Below the pieces are notes generated by a model. The model saw only the letters and a program-made list of their open reading frames with translations. It had not been told where the DNA came from and made no database searches. Shown piece after piece: positions 41,789-50,957 of a stretch of 64,000 nt of DNA. How positions within the stretch are numbered: the stretch's first letter is position 1; the number at the start of each line of letters is the position of its first letter. The stretch spans positions 62,001 through 126,000 of the forward strand of contig NZ_JBPBBA010000004.1 in the NCBI RefSeq assembly GCF_050896395.1. Direction: 5' to 3'. Source of the DNA: Nioella aestuarii. Lineage in GTDB: Bacteria > Pseudomonadota > Alphaproteobacteria > Rhodobacterales > Rhodobacteraceae. The translations under genes and the position numbers were made by a program.

Positions 41789-43798
41789 ATGACCGATCTA
41801 CGCAAAATCATCATCGACGACAAAGAGATCGAGGTGGATCCTGCGATGACGTTGATCCAGGCCTGTGAAGAGGCCGGGGTCGAGGTTCCGCGGTTCTGCT
41901 ATCACGAACGTCTGTCGATCGCCGGCAACTGCCGTATGTGCCTGGTCGAGGTTGTTGGCGGCCCGCCAAAGCCCGCCGCCTCCTGTGCCATGCAGGTCCG
42001 TGACCTTCGCCCCGGGCCGGAAGGCCAACCGCCGATGGTGAAAACCAATTCCCCCATGGTCAAGAAGGCCCGCGAAGGGGTGATGGAGTTCCTTTTGATC
42101 AACCACCCGCTGGATTGCCCGATCTGCGACCAGGGTGGCGAATGCGACCTTCAGGATCAGGCGATGGCCTATGGCGTCGATTTCAGCCGCTACCGCGAAC
42201 CCAAGCGCGCAAGCGAGGAACTGAACCTCGGCCCGCTGGTGTCCACCGCGATGACCCGCTGCATTTCCTGCACCCGCTGCGTGCGCTTCACGACCGAGGT
42301 CGCGGGCATCTGGCAGATGGGTCAGACCGGGCGCGGGGAAGATTCGGAAATCACCAGCTACCTGAACGAAACGCTCGATTCGAACCTTCAGGGCAATATC
42401 ATCGATCTTTGCCCGGTTGGCGCGCTGACTTCCAAGCCTTACGCCTTCACCGCCCGTCCGTGGGAACTGACCAAGACCGAGACCATCGACGTGATGGACG
42501 CGCTTGGATCGAATATCCGCGTGGATACCAAAGGGCGTGAAGTGAAGCGCATCCTGCCTCGCAACCATGACGGCGTGAATGAGGAATGGATTTCCGATAA
42601 AACCCGTTTCGTGTGGGACGGCTTGCGCCGTCAGCGTCTGGACACGCCCTATATCCGTGAAAACGGCAAACTGCGCAAAGCCAGCTGGCCCGAGGCGCTT
42701 GGCGCGGCCGCTGCCGCCATGAAGGGCAAGAAGGTTGCTGGCCTTGTCGGTGATCTGGCACCGGTCGAAGCGGCCTACGCCCTCAAACAGCTGATCGAAG
42801 GGCAAGGCGGCAACGTTGAATGCCGCACCGATGGCGCGAAACTGCCCGCTGGCAACCGTGGCGCTTATGTGGGCACCGCGATGGTCGAGGATATCGACAG
42901 CGCCAAGACAATCCTGCTGATTGGCACCAACCCGCGGGATGAGGCGCCGGTTCTGAACGCCCGGATTCGCAAGGCGTGGATCAATGGCGCACGGATCGGG
43001 CTGATCGGCCCCAAGGCCGACCTGACCTATGACTACTACCATTTCGGCGCGTCCCGGAAGGCGCTGACCGATCTGGTCGCCAAGGTGGAAGCCAAACCGG
43101 GCACGATCGTGATCGTCGGCCAGGGCGCGCTGCGCGAAGCCGATGGCGAAGCGGTTCTGAGCCAGGCGCTGGCCTATGTCGAAGGCTGCGGCGCGAAGCT
43201 GATGGTGCTGCACACAGCCGCGTCGCGTGTTGGCGCTATGGATGTGGGTGCTGTGACAGAGGGCGGAATGCCGGCGGCCATCGACGGAGCAGAGGTGATC
43301 TACAACCTCGGCGCGGATGAGGTGGAAATCGCTGACGGCCCCTTCGTGATCTATCAGGGCAGCCATGGCGATCGGGGCGCGCATCGCGCCGACGTGATCC
43401 TGCCGGGCGCGGCCTACACCGAAGAAAACGGCCTGTTCGTGAACACCGAAGGCCGCCCGCAACTGGCCATTCGTGCTGGGTTTGCGCCGGGTGACGCCAA
43501 GGAAAACTGGGCGATCCTGCGCGCGTTGTCGGCGGAATTGGGTGCGGCGCTGCCCTACGACTCGCTGGCGCAGCTGCGCAACGCGATGGTCGGTGCGGTT
43601 CCGCATCTGGCAATGATCGACGAGGTTCCGGTGAACGACATCGCTCCGCTAGAGCTGCGCGCACCGGCCGAGGCCGATTTCGTACCTGCCGTGAAGGATT
43701 TCTATCTGACCAACCCGATTGCCCGCGCATCGGCCGTGATGGCTGAACTCAGCGCGATGGCAAAGGCGCGGTCCGAGGCCGCGATCGCGGCGGAGTAA
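41789..43798 (+). CDS. nuoG: NADH-quinone oxidoreductase subunit G
   Basis: 669 residues, the 75-kDa iron-sulfur subunit. The N-terminal ferredoxin domain has RFCYHERLSIAGNCRMCLVE, then HPLDCPICDQGGECDLQDQA and CISCTRCVRFTTEVAG supply [4Fe-4S] ligands, and a molybdopterin-oxidoreductase-like domain without cofactor motifs follows. ATG 41789 is preceded by a GCAAGGGTGAAGC. It passes electrons along the peripheral arm. Length is normal for alphaproteobacteria. Confidence 0.97.
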   Translation: MTDLRKIIIDDKEIEVDPAMTLIQACEEAGVEVPRFCYHERLSIAGNCRMCLVEVVGGPPKPAASCAMQVRDLRPGPEGQPPMVKTNSPMVKKAREGVMEFLLINHPLDCPICDQGGECDLQDQAMAYGVDFSRYREPKRASEELNLGPLVSTAMTRCISCTRCVRFTTEVAGIWQMGQTGRGEDSEITSYLNETLDSNLQGNIIDLCPVGALTSKPYAFTARPWELTKTETIDVMDALGSNIRVDTKGREVKRILPRNHDGVNEEWISDKTRFVWDGLRRQRLDTPYIRENGKLRKASWPEALGAAAAAMKGKKVAGLVGDLAPVEAAYALKQLIEGQGGNVECRTDGAKLPAGNRGAYVGTAMVEDIDSAKTILLIGTNPRDEAPVLNARIRKAWINGARIGLIGPKADLTYDYYHFGASRKALTDLVAKVEAKPGTIVIVGQGALREADGEAVLSQALAYVEGCGAKLMVLHTAASRVGAMDVGAVTEGGMPAAIDGAEVIYNLGADEVEIADGPFVIYQGSHGDRGAHRADVILPGAAYTEENGLFVNTEGRPQLAIRAGFAPGDAKENWAILRALSAELGAALPYDSLAQLRNAMVGAVPHLAMIDEVPVNDIAPLELRAPAEADFVPAVKDFYLTNPIARASAVMAELSAMAKARSEAAIAAE

Positions 43799-43803
43799 TC
43801 GAG

Positions 43804-44220
43804 GTGCCGGGCGGCCAAACGCTCCGGCCCTTCGTGGGTGGTGGTGCCATGATGCTGGTGCTGGCGGGCTGTACGCCCGATCCGGCGGTTCAGCAGAACC
43901 GGCATCCGTCACTGTTTGAGTATCTGGGGGTCGAGACCCGGCTCCTGGATGATGATCTGGTTAACTTCCGCGTTGAAATGCGCGGTGCAAGGGGGCGCGA
44001 GGACGTGGCGGCATATGCCGAATGTGCAGCAGCTCAGTACACGCTGATCCGGGGCTACGGATTTGCGCGACATGTCCGCACAAATGTGCAGGAAGAGGCT
44101 GGCCTTTGGCACGCAGATGCGGTTTACACCGTGTCACCGGCGCTCCCGCGGGGGGTGCAGACGATAGACGCCGAAGTGGTGGTCGCCGACTGCGCCGAGC
44201 AAGGCATACCGACGGTGTGA
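43804..44220 (+). CDS. Small lipoprotein of unknown function between nuoG and nuoH
   Basis: 138 residues from GTG 43804, with GGAG eight bases upstream. A hydrophobic leader ending in lipobox LVLAGC (Cys near residue 22) marks a lipoprotein. The mature domain (LFEYLGVETRLLDDDLVNFR, VEMRGARGREDVAAYAECAA) has paired cysteines but no recognised family. Its presence between complex I genes with short spacing suggests co-expression; function unknown. Confidence 0.68.
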   Translation: MPGGQTLRPFVGGGAMMLVLAGCTPDPAVQQNRHPSLFEYLGVETRLLDDDLVNFRVEMRGARGREDVAAYAECAAAQYTLIRGYGFARHVRTNVQEEAGLWHADAVYTVSPALPRGVQTIDAEVVVADCAEQGIPTV

Positions 44221-44226
44221 GGACAG

Positions 44227-45264
44227 ATGGCTGAATTCTTTACAACCACTCCCGGCATCGCGCTGATTATTATCGCGCAGTGTCTTGCGGTGATCGCATT
44301 CGTGATGATCTCGCTTCTCTTCCTAGTCTATGGCGACCGGAAGATCTGGGCCGCAGTACAAATGCGGCGCGGCCCCAACGTGGTGGGGGTCTTCGGGCTG
44401 CTCCAGTCGGTTGCAGACGCACTGAAATACGTCATCAAAGAAGTGGTGATCCCGGCAGGCGCTGACAAGCCTGTCTTCATCCTGGCGCCGATGACCAGCT
44501 TCGTGCTGGCCATGATTGCCTGGGCGGTGATCCCCTTCAACGATGGCTGGGTTCTGGCGGATCTGAACGTCGCTATCCTCTATGTCTTCGCCGTCTCCTC
44601 TCTGGAGGTGTATGGCGTGATCATGGGTGGGTGGGCGTCCAACTCCAAGTATCCTTTCCTCGGCTCGCTCCGGTCGGCCGCGCAGATGATCTCTTACGAG
44701 GTCTCGATTGGCCTCATCATCATCGGTGTCGTGATCTCGACCGGATCGCTGAACTTCGGCGATATCGTGCGCGCGCAGGATGGGTCTTACGGCTTCTTCA
44801 GCTGGTACTGGCTGCCGCATCTCCCGATGGTGTTCCTGTTCTTCATCTCGGCGCTTGCCGAGACCAACCGCCCGCCCTTCGACCTGCCAGAGGCGGAATC
44901 GGAACTGGTTGCGGGCTACCAGGTGGAATATTCGTCAACGCCCTTCCTGCTGTTCATGGCCGGCGAATACATTGCCATCTTCCTGATGTGCGCGCTTGTC
45001 ACGCTGCTGTTCTTCGGCGGCTGGCTGTCCCCCATTCCGGGCCTGCCCGATGGCGTGCTGTGGATGGTCGGCAAGATGGCGTTCTTCTTCTTCATCTTCG
45101 CCATGGTGAAGGCAATCACGCCCCGCTACCGCTATGACCAACTGATGCGCATCGGCTGGAAAGTGTTCCTGCCCATGTCGCTTGGCTGGGTGGTGATCGT
45201 GGCCTTCCTGGCGAAATTCGAACTCTTCGGCGGCGCCTATGCCCGCTGGATGATCGGGGGCTGA
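44227..45264 (+). CDS. nuoH: NADH-quinone oxidoreductase subunit H
   Basis: 345 residues, eight or nine membrane helices. The quinone-pocket blocks MRRGPNVVGVFGLLQ, GWASNSKYPFLGSLRSAAQM and the acidic loop RPPFDLPEAESELVAGYQVE are intact. It joins the membrane arm to NuoB/NuoD. It ends three bases before nuoI. Confidence 0.97.
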   Translation: MAEFFTTTPGIALIIIAQCLAVIAFVMISLLFLVYGDRKIWAAVQMRRGPNVVGVFGLLQSVADALKYVIKEVVIPAGADKPVFILAPMTSFVLAMIAWAVIPFNDGWVLADLNVAILYVFAVSSLEVYGVIMGGWASNSKYPFLGSLRSAAQMISYEVSIGLIIIGVVISTGSLNFGDIVRAQDGSYGFFSWYWLPHLPMVFLFFISALAETNRPPFDLPEAESELVAGYQVEYSSTPFLLFMAGEYIAIFLMCALVTLLFFGGWLSPIPGLPDGVLWMVGKMAFFFFIFAMVKAITPRYRYDQLMRIGWKVFLPMSLGWVVIVAFLAKFELFGGAYARWMIGG

Positions 45265-45267
45265 TCC

Positions 45268-45762
45268 ATGACTCAGATCGACTACACCCGCGCTGCGAAA
45301 TATTTCCTGCTGGCGGATTTCGTCAAAGGCTTCCAGTTGGGGTTGAAGTATTTCTTCGCCCCCAAGGCCACGGTGAATTACCCGCACGAGAAAGGGCCGC
45401 TGTCGGTCCGCTTCCGGGGCGAGCACGCGCTGCGTCGCTACCCCAATGGGGAAGAACGCTGCATCGCCTGTAAGCTCTGCGAAGCGATCTGCCCGGCGCA
45501 GGCCATCACCATCGACGCAGAGCCGCGCGACGATGGCAGCCGCCGGACCACCCGCTACGACATCGACATGACCAAATGCATCTATTGCGGTTTCTGCCAA
45601 GAGGCGTGCCCCGTGGATGCGATTGTCGAAGGACCCAACTTCGAGTTTGCCACCGAAACCCGTGAAGAGCTGTTCTACGACAAGGAAAAGCTGCTGGAAA
45701 ACGGGGCCCGTTGGGAAGCTGAGATCGCCCGCAACCTCGAACTGGATGCCCCCTACAGATGA
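45268..45762 (+). CDS. nuoI: NADH-quinone oxidoreductase subunit I
   Basis: 164 residues, a two-[4Fe-4S] ferredoxin-type subunit. Both ligand runs are visible: CIACKLCEAICPAQAI and CIYCGFCQEACPVDAI. It carries clusters N6a and N6b toward N2. The stop overlaps the next gene's ATG by four bases (ATGA). Confidence 0.97.
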   Translation: MTQIDYTRAAKYFLLADFVKGFQLGLKYFFAPKATVNYPHEKGPLSVRFRGEHALRRYPNGEERCIACKLCEAICPAQAITIDAEPRDDGSRRTTRYDIDMTKCIYCGFCQEACPVDAIVEGPNFEFATETREELFYDKEKLLENGARWEAEIARNLELDAPYR

Positions 45763-46172
45763 CCAAAGCCCCGCAAAACCCGTTCGCGGCGCTGATGGCG
45801 CAGACGCAGGAAATGGCCAAGGATTGGGTCAAGCAGGTTAACCCTGCGATGGCGCAATTCACGCCGCAGGGCTTTGAAAAAATGTGGCCGACCATGCCTG
45901 CCGAAATGATGGAGGCGTTCATGGGCAAGCAGTTCAACCCCGAGGGGCTGGATTCCAAGACCCGCCTTTTGCTGACCTTGCAGGGCCTGACCATTCAGGG
46001 TGCCGTGGCTGAACCGCAGATCCGCCTGACCGTGCGTCACGCGCTGGAAGCCGGGGCCACCAAACAGGAAGTTGCCGAAACCATCGCGCAGGCTGCCATG
46101 TTCGGCGGCGTTCCCGCCATGAACAAGGCGATGGAGCTTGCCCGTCAGGCCATCGACGGAACCGAGGAGTAA
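45759..46172 (+). CDS. Carboxymuconolactone decarboxylase-like (AhpD fold) protein between nuoI and nuoJ
   Basis: 137 residues. The C-terminal half (KTRLLLTLQGLTIQGAVAEP, HALEAGATKQEVAETIAQA, AAMFGGVPAMNKAMELA) matches the CMD/AhpD-like family. The CxxC redox pair of AhpD is absent, so peroxidase-reductant activity is unlikely. It overlaps nuoI by four bases and precedes nuoJ by four, so it is surely made with complex I. Role unknown; an assembly or stability role is only an inference. Confidence 0.8.
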   Translation: MTKAPQNPFAALMAQTQEMAKDWVKQVNPAMAQFTPQGFEKMWPTMPAEMMEAFMGKQFNPEGLDSKTRLLLTLQGLTIQGAVAEPQIRLTVRHALEAGATKQEVAETIAQAAMFGGVPAMNKAMELARQAIDGTEE

Positions 46173-46176
46173 CCCC

Positions 46177-46791
46177 ATGGGTATCGCCGATTTCACCTTC
46201 TACCTCTTCGCCTGCACCACGGTGCTGGCCGGTCTTTTCGTGGTCATCAGCCGCAACCCGGTCCACTCGGTGCTGTGGTTGATCCTTGCGTTCCTAAGCA
46301 CATCAGGGCTGTTCGTTCTGATCGGGGCCGAGTTTGTGGCGATGCTGCTTGTCATTGTCTATGTGGGCGCGGTCGCGGTGCTGTTCCTGTTTGTCGTCAT
46401 GATGCTGGACGTGGATTTCGCCGAGCTAAAGGCGGAGATGGCCAAATACATCCCGATGGCAGGCCTGATCGGCGTCGTTATCCTGATGCAGCTGTCGATT
46501 GCCTTCGGGCCTTGGGCGACTGCCGAGGGGGTGGAATTGCTGGCCACACCCAATGCCACGCCTGAAGGTGCCGCTCATAACACCGCTGCGATCGGGGCCG
46601 TGGTCTATGACCACTACTTCCTGCTGTTCCAGCTGGCAGGCCTGATCCTGCTGGTCGCCATGATCGGCGCCATCGTACTGACGCTGCGCCACCGCACCGA
46701 CGTCAAGCGCCAGAATGTGCTGGCCCAGATGTACCGCGACCCGGCCAAGGCGATGGAACTGAAAGATGTGAAACCGGGGCAGGGGCTGTAA
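46177..46791 (+). CDS. nuoJ: NADH-quinone oxidoreductase subunit J
   Basis: 204 residues, five membrane helices. VISRNPVHSVLWLILAFLST, EFVAMLLVIVYVGAVAVLFL and FVVMMLDVD are the family core (the helix with the pi-bulge in structures). ATG 46177 follows GAGGAGTAACCCC. Confidence 0.96.
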   Translation: MGIADFTFYLFACTTVLAGLFVVISRNPVHSVLWLILAFLSTSGLFVLIGAEFVAMLLVIVYVGAVAVLFLFVVMMLDVDFAELKAEMAKYIPMAGLIGVVILMQLSIAFGPWATAEGVELLATPNATPEGAAHNTAAIGAVVYDHYFLLFQLAGLILLVAMIGAIVLTLRHRTDVKRQNVLAQMYRDPAKAMELKDVKPGQGL

Positions 46792-46882
46792 CGCCCGCGC
46801 CGGGGACGAATATACACGGCGGGCCGCAAATGCCGGTCCGCGACGATGCAAAACCAAGGGGCGCAGGCCCCGGAGGGACGAG

Positions 46883-47191
46883 ATGAGTATCGCACTGGAA
46901 CATTACCTGACGGTGGCGGCAGCGCTGTTCGTCATCGGGATTTTCGGGATCTTCCTGAACCGCAAGAACGTGATCGTCATTCTGATGTCGATCGAACTTA
47001 TGCTGCTTGCGGTCAATATCAACCTCGTCGCCTTCTCCGCCTATCTGGGCGATCTGACGGGGCAGATCTTTACCCTCTTCGTGCTGACCGTCGCCGCCGC
47101 CGAGGCCGCGATTGGCCTGGCCATCCTCGTCTGCTTCTTCCGTAACCGCGGCACCATCGCCGTGGAAGACGTCTCGAATATGAAGGGCTGA
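46883..47191 (+). CDS. nuoK: NADH-quinone oxidoreductase subunit K
   Basis: 102 residues, three membrane helices with the conserved membrane glutamates in VILMSIELMLLAVNINLVAF and AAAEAAIGLAILV. CGGAGGGACGAG precedes ATG 46883. A 91-base gap separates it from nuoJ, with GC-rich inverted repeats. Confidence 0.96.
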   Translation: MSIALEHYLTVAAALFVIGIFGIFLNRKNVIVILMSIELMLLAVNINLVAFSAYLGDLTGQIFTLFVLTVAAAEAAIGLAILVCFFRNRGTIAVEDVSNMKG

Positions 47192-47197
47192 GTACCA

Positions 47198-49390
47198 ATG
47201 GAAACCATCCTTCTCTTTGCCCCTCTCGTCGGCGCAATCATCTGCGGGTTCTCGTGGCGTCTGATCGGTGAGGCAGCGGCCTGCTGGACGGCGACGATCC
47301 TGCTGTTCCTGTCCTGCCTGCTAAGCTGGGTTGTCTTTCTGGGCTTCGATGGCGAGACCTATACGCGCGACCTGTTTACATGGATCGCTTCGGGCACGCT
47401 GGATACCAGCTGGTCAGTGCGCATCGACCGTCTTACCGCGATCATGCTGATCGTGATCACCACGGTTTCGGCGCTCGTCCACCTCTATTCCTTCGGCTAC
47501 ATGGCCCATGACGAACATTTCCGCGAGGGTGAGAGCTATCGCCCCCGCTTCTTCGCTTACCTGTCGTTCTTCACCTTCGCGATGCTGTCGCTGGTGACGG
47601 CCGACAACCTGCTGCAACTGTTCTTCGGTTGGGAAGGCGTGGGTGTGGCGTCTTACCTGCTGATTGGCTTCTACTTCCGCAAGCCGACCGCGGGTGCCGC
47701 CGCAATGAAAGCGTTCATCGTCAACCGCGTGGGTGACTTCGCCTTCCTGCTTGGCATCTTCGCGATCTACAAACTGACCGACAGCATCAACTTCAGCGTG
47801 ATCCTGGCGGAAGGCCCGCATCTGGCGGAACAGACCATCAGCTTCATGGGACGCGAGCTGAATGCAGCGAACACCATCGGAATGTTGCTGTTCATCGGCG
47901 CCATGGGGAAATCGGCGCAGCTGTTCCTGCACACCTGGTTGCCGGACGCGATGGAAGGCCCGACACCGGTGTCGGCTCTGATCCACGCCGCAACCATGGT
48001 GACGGCGGGTGTGTTCCTTGTCTGCCGCATGTCGCCGATCATGGAATATGCGCCCTATGCGTCGAACTTCATCATCATCGTCGGGGCCGCGACCGCATTC
48101 TTTGCCGCGACCGTGGGTTTGGTGCAGAACGACATCAAGCGCGTTATCGCCTATTCGACCTGTTCTCAGCTTGGCTACATGTTTGTGGCCGCTGGCGTCG
48201 GGGTTTACTCGGTCGCCATGTTCCACCTGCTGACCCACGCGTTCTTCAAGGCGATGTTGTTCCTTGGCGCGGGCTCTGTCATCCACGCGATGCACCACGA
48301 GCAGGACATGCGGAACTATGGTGGGCTGCGCAAGAAGATCCCATTCACCTTTGCGGCCATGATGATCGGCACGCTGGCCATCACCGGTGTCGGCATTCCG
48401 CTGACCGGCTGGATTGGTTTTGCAGGCTTCGCGTCCAAGGATGCGGTCATCGAAAGCGCCTTTGCCTTCGGTGGCGGTCTGGGCACCTATGCCTTCTGGA
48501 TGCTGGTCGTCGCGGCCTGTTTCACAAGCTTCTATTCCTGGCGCCTGATCTACCTGACCTTCTATGGCAAGCCGCGCGGCGACAAGCACGCGCACGCACA
48601 TGCCCATGAAAGCCCCAAGACGATGCTGATCCCGCTGGCGGTTCTGGCCGTGGGCGCGGCGTTCTCGGGCATGGTCTGGTACAACCAGTTCTTCGGTCAT
48701 GCCGACAGCGTCGGCCGTTTCTTCGGCGTGCCTTACGCGGTTGAAGGCCATGCGGATGAGGCCGGTCACGGCGAGGAGGCAATGGCATCGGATGATCACG
48801 GCGAAGCCGCAGCGGATAGCCATGGCGAGGCCGATGCCCATGCCACTGCGGCCGCTGACAGCCATGCCACGGAGGACAGCCACGCAGCTGCTGAGGACGG
48901 TGGCTATGGCGAGGCGCACTATGTCTTCACCGGCCATGCCGGCGAGGGGGCCATTCACATGGCACCCGACAACCACGTGCTGAATGACGCGCATTCGGTT
49001 CCGAAATGGGTCAAGCTGGCGCCCTTCGTTGCCATGATTATCGGCTTTGTCGTCGCGACGCTGTTCTACATCGTTCGCCCGACATTGCCCGCGCGCACGG
49101 CAGAGCTGTTCCAGCCCGCCTATCAATTCCTGCTGAACAAGTGGTACTTTGACGAGATCTATAACTGGATCTTCGTCATCCCCGCCGGTTGGATAGGACG
49201 AACCCTTTGGAAGCGCGGCGATGGCAGCATCATCGACGGCGGCATCAACGGACTGGCCATGGGGATCATTCCCTTCTTCACCCGCCTCGCGGGCCGGGCG
49301 CAGTCCGGTTACCTCTTCCACTATGCCTTCGCGATGGTTCTGGGCATCGCAGTGCTGATTACCATCGCAACCTTGAGCTTCGGGGGCTGA
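47198..49390 (+). CDS. nuoL: NADH-quinone oxidoreductase subunit L with His/Asp-rich insertion
   Basis: 730 residues, longer than typical. The antiporter-like core has LFFGWEGVGVASYLLIGFYF and LFLHTWLPDAMEGPTPVSAL, and the end holds the long lateral helix and final span (WYFDEIYNWIFVIPAGWIGR). A short HAHAHAHE cluster occurs near residue 468. A loop of about 75 residues around 517-590 is made mostly of His, Asp, Glu, Ala and Gly (GHADEAGHGEEAMASDDHGE and similar). This loop would face one side of the membrane and might bind metal or protons; that is inference. Confidence 0.96.
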   Translation: METILLFAPLVGAIICGFSWRLIGEAAACWTATILLFLSCLLSWVVFLGFDGETYTRDLFTWIASGTLDTSWSVRIDRLTAIMLIVITTVSALVHLYSFGYMAHDEHFREGESYRPRFFAYLSFFTFAMLSLVTADNLLQLFFGWEGVGVASYLLIGFYFRKPTAGAAAMKAFIVNRVGDFAFLLGIFAIYKLTDSINFSVILAEGPHLAEQTISFMGRELNAANTIGMLLFIGAMGKSAQLFLHTWLPDAMEGPTPVSALIHAATMVTAGVFLVCRMSPIMEYAPYASNFIIIVGAATAFFAATVGLVQNDIKRVIAYSTCSQLGYMFVAAGVGVYSVAMFHLLTHAFFKAMLFLGAGSVIHAMHHEQDMRNYGGLRKKIPFTFAAMMIGTLAITGVGIPLTGWIGFAGFASKDAVIESAFAFGGGLGTYAFWMLVVAACFTSFYSWRLIYLTFYGKPRGDKHAHAHAHESPKTMLIPLAVLAVGAAFSGMVWYNQFFGHADSVGRFFGVPYAVEGHADEAGHGEEAMASDDHGEAAADSHGEADAHATAAADSHATEDSHAAAEDGGYGEAHYVFTGHAGEGAIHMAPDNHVLNDAHSVPKWVKLAPFVAMIIGFVVATLFYIVRPTLPARTAELFQPAYQFLLNKWYFDEIYNWIFVIPAGWIGRTLWKRGDGSIIDGGINGLAMGIIPFFTRLAGRAQSGYLFHYAFAMVLGIAVLITIATLSFGG

Positions 49391-49400
49391 GAGCAGAGAC

Positions 49401-50948
49401 ATGGAACAAAGTCTTCTTTCCATTGTAACCTTCCTGCCGTTCGTCGCCGCCTTGATCATGGCGGTCGCTCTTCGGGGCAACGACGCAGCCGCGCAGCTTG
49501 GCGCTAAACGCGTTGCCTTGGTCGCGACTGTGGCAACCTTCATTGTATCGCTGTTCATCCTGACGAAGTTCGATCCGGCCAATACCGGCTTCCAGTTGCA
49601 GGAAGAGCGCGAATGGCTGCTTGGCCTGACCTACAAGGTCGGCGTCGACGGCATCTCGGTGCTGTTTGTCCTGCTGACCACCTTCCTGATGCCGCTGGTC
49701 ATCTGGTCGTGCTGGGAGGTGGAGCATCGCGTCAAGGAATACATGATCGCGCTGCTGGTTCTGGAAAGCCTGATGATCGGCGTCTTCGTGGCGCTGGACC
49801 TGGTTCTCTTCTACCTGTTCTTCGAGGCGGGCCTGATCCCGATGTTCCTGATCATCGGTATCTGGGGCGGCAAGAACCGCATCTATGCCGCGTTCAAGTT
49901 CTTCCTCTACACCTTCCTCGGCTCGGTGCTGATGCTGGTCGCGATGATCGCGATGTATGTGGATGCGGGCACGACGGATATCCCGACGCTTCTGACCCAT
50001 CAGTTCAGCTCTGAGACGATCTCGATCATGGGCTGGCACATCGTCGGTGGTCTGCAAACGATCCTGTGGATCGCCTTCTTCGCCAGCTTCGCGGTGAAGA
50101 TGCCGATGTGGCCGGTGCATACCTGGTTGCCCGATGCCCACGTTCAGGCCCCCACGGCGGGCTCGGTCGTTCTGGCGGCGATCCTGTTGAAGATGGGCGG
50201 CTATGGCTTCCTGCGCTTCAGCTTGCCGATGTTCCCCATTGCATCCGACCTGATGAGCGAGTTCGTGATGTGGCTGTCGGTTATTGCCATCATCTACACC
50301 TCGCTCGTTGCGATGGTGCAGGAGGATATGAAGAAGCTGATCGCCTATTCCTCGGTTGCCCATATGGGTTACGTGACCATGGGCGTCTTCGCGGCAAACC
50401 AGCAGGGCATCGACGGCGCCATCTTCCAGATGATCAGCCACGGTTTCGTGTCCGGCGCTCTCTTCCTCTGCGTAGGTGTTATCTATGACCGGATGCACAC
50501 CCGCGACATCGACGCTTATGGCGGCCTCGTGAACCGGATGCCTGCCTATGCACTGGTCTTCATGCTGTTCACCATGGCCAATGTCGGCTTGCCGGGCACC
50601 AGCGGGTTCGTTGGCGAATTCCTGGTCCTGATGGGTGTCTTCCAGGTCAACACCTGGGTGGCGGTCTTCGCCGCAACCGGTGTGATCCTGTCGGCGGCCT
50701 ATGCGCTGTGGCTCTATCGCCGTGTGGTCTTTGGCGACCTGATCAAGGAAAGCCTGAAGTCTATTACCGACATGACCCCGCGTGAACGGATGATTTTTGC
50801 GCCGCTCATCGTGATGACCCTGCTTTTGGGTGTCTACCCGAGCCTCGCGCTCGACGTGATCGGCCCTGCGGTCGAGAACCTTGTCCACCATTACGACGTG
50901 GCCGTCGGACAGACCCTGTCCGACACGGCCGTCGCCGTCAGCCACTGA
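49401..50948 (+). CDS. nuoM: NADH-quinone oxidoreductase subunit M
   Basis: 515 residues, 14-helix antiporter-like subunit. LFYLFFEAGLIPMFLIIGIW carries the conserved glutamate, and KMPMWPVHTWLPDAHVQAPT plus AGSVVLAAILLKMGGYG carry the lysine of the proton channel. ATG 49401 lies 11 bases after the nuoL stop. Confidence 0.97.
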   Translation: MEQSLLSIVTFLPFVAALIMAVALRGNDAAAQLGAKRVALVATVATFIVSLFILTKFDPANTGFQLQEEREWLLGLTYKVGVDGISVLFVLLTTFLMPLVIWSCWEVEHRVKEYMIALLVLESLMIGVFVALDLVLFYLFFEAGLIPMFLIIGIWGGKNRIYAAFKFFLYTFLGSVLMLVAMIAMYVDAGTTDIPTLLTHQFSSETISIMGWHIVGGLQTILWIAFFASFAVKMPMWPVHTWLPDAHVQAPTAGSVVLAAILLKMGGYGFLRFSLPMFPIASDLMSEFVMWLSVIAIIYTSLVAMVQEDMKKLIAYSSVAHMGYVTMGVFAANQQGIDGAIFQMISHGFVSGALFLCVGVIYDRMHTRDIDAYGGLVNRMPAYALVFMLFTMANVGLPGTSGFVGEFLVLMGVFQVNTWVAVFAATGVILSAAYALWLYRRVVFGDLIKESLKSITDMTPRERMIFAPLIVMTLLLGVYPSLALDVIGPAVENLVHHYDVAVGQTLSDTAVAVSH

Positions 50949-50957
50949 GGTCCCGAG

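Noticed and set aside
47414..49582. 722-codon minus-strand open frame
   Set aside because: Antisense shadow of nuoL; the composition (RHDG-rich) is typical of an antisense frame and there is no ribosome site or family signal.
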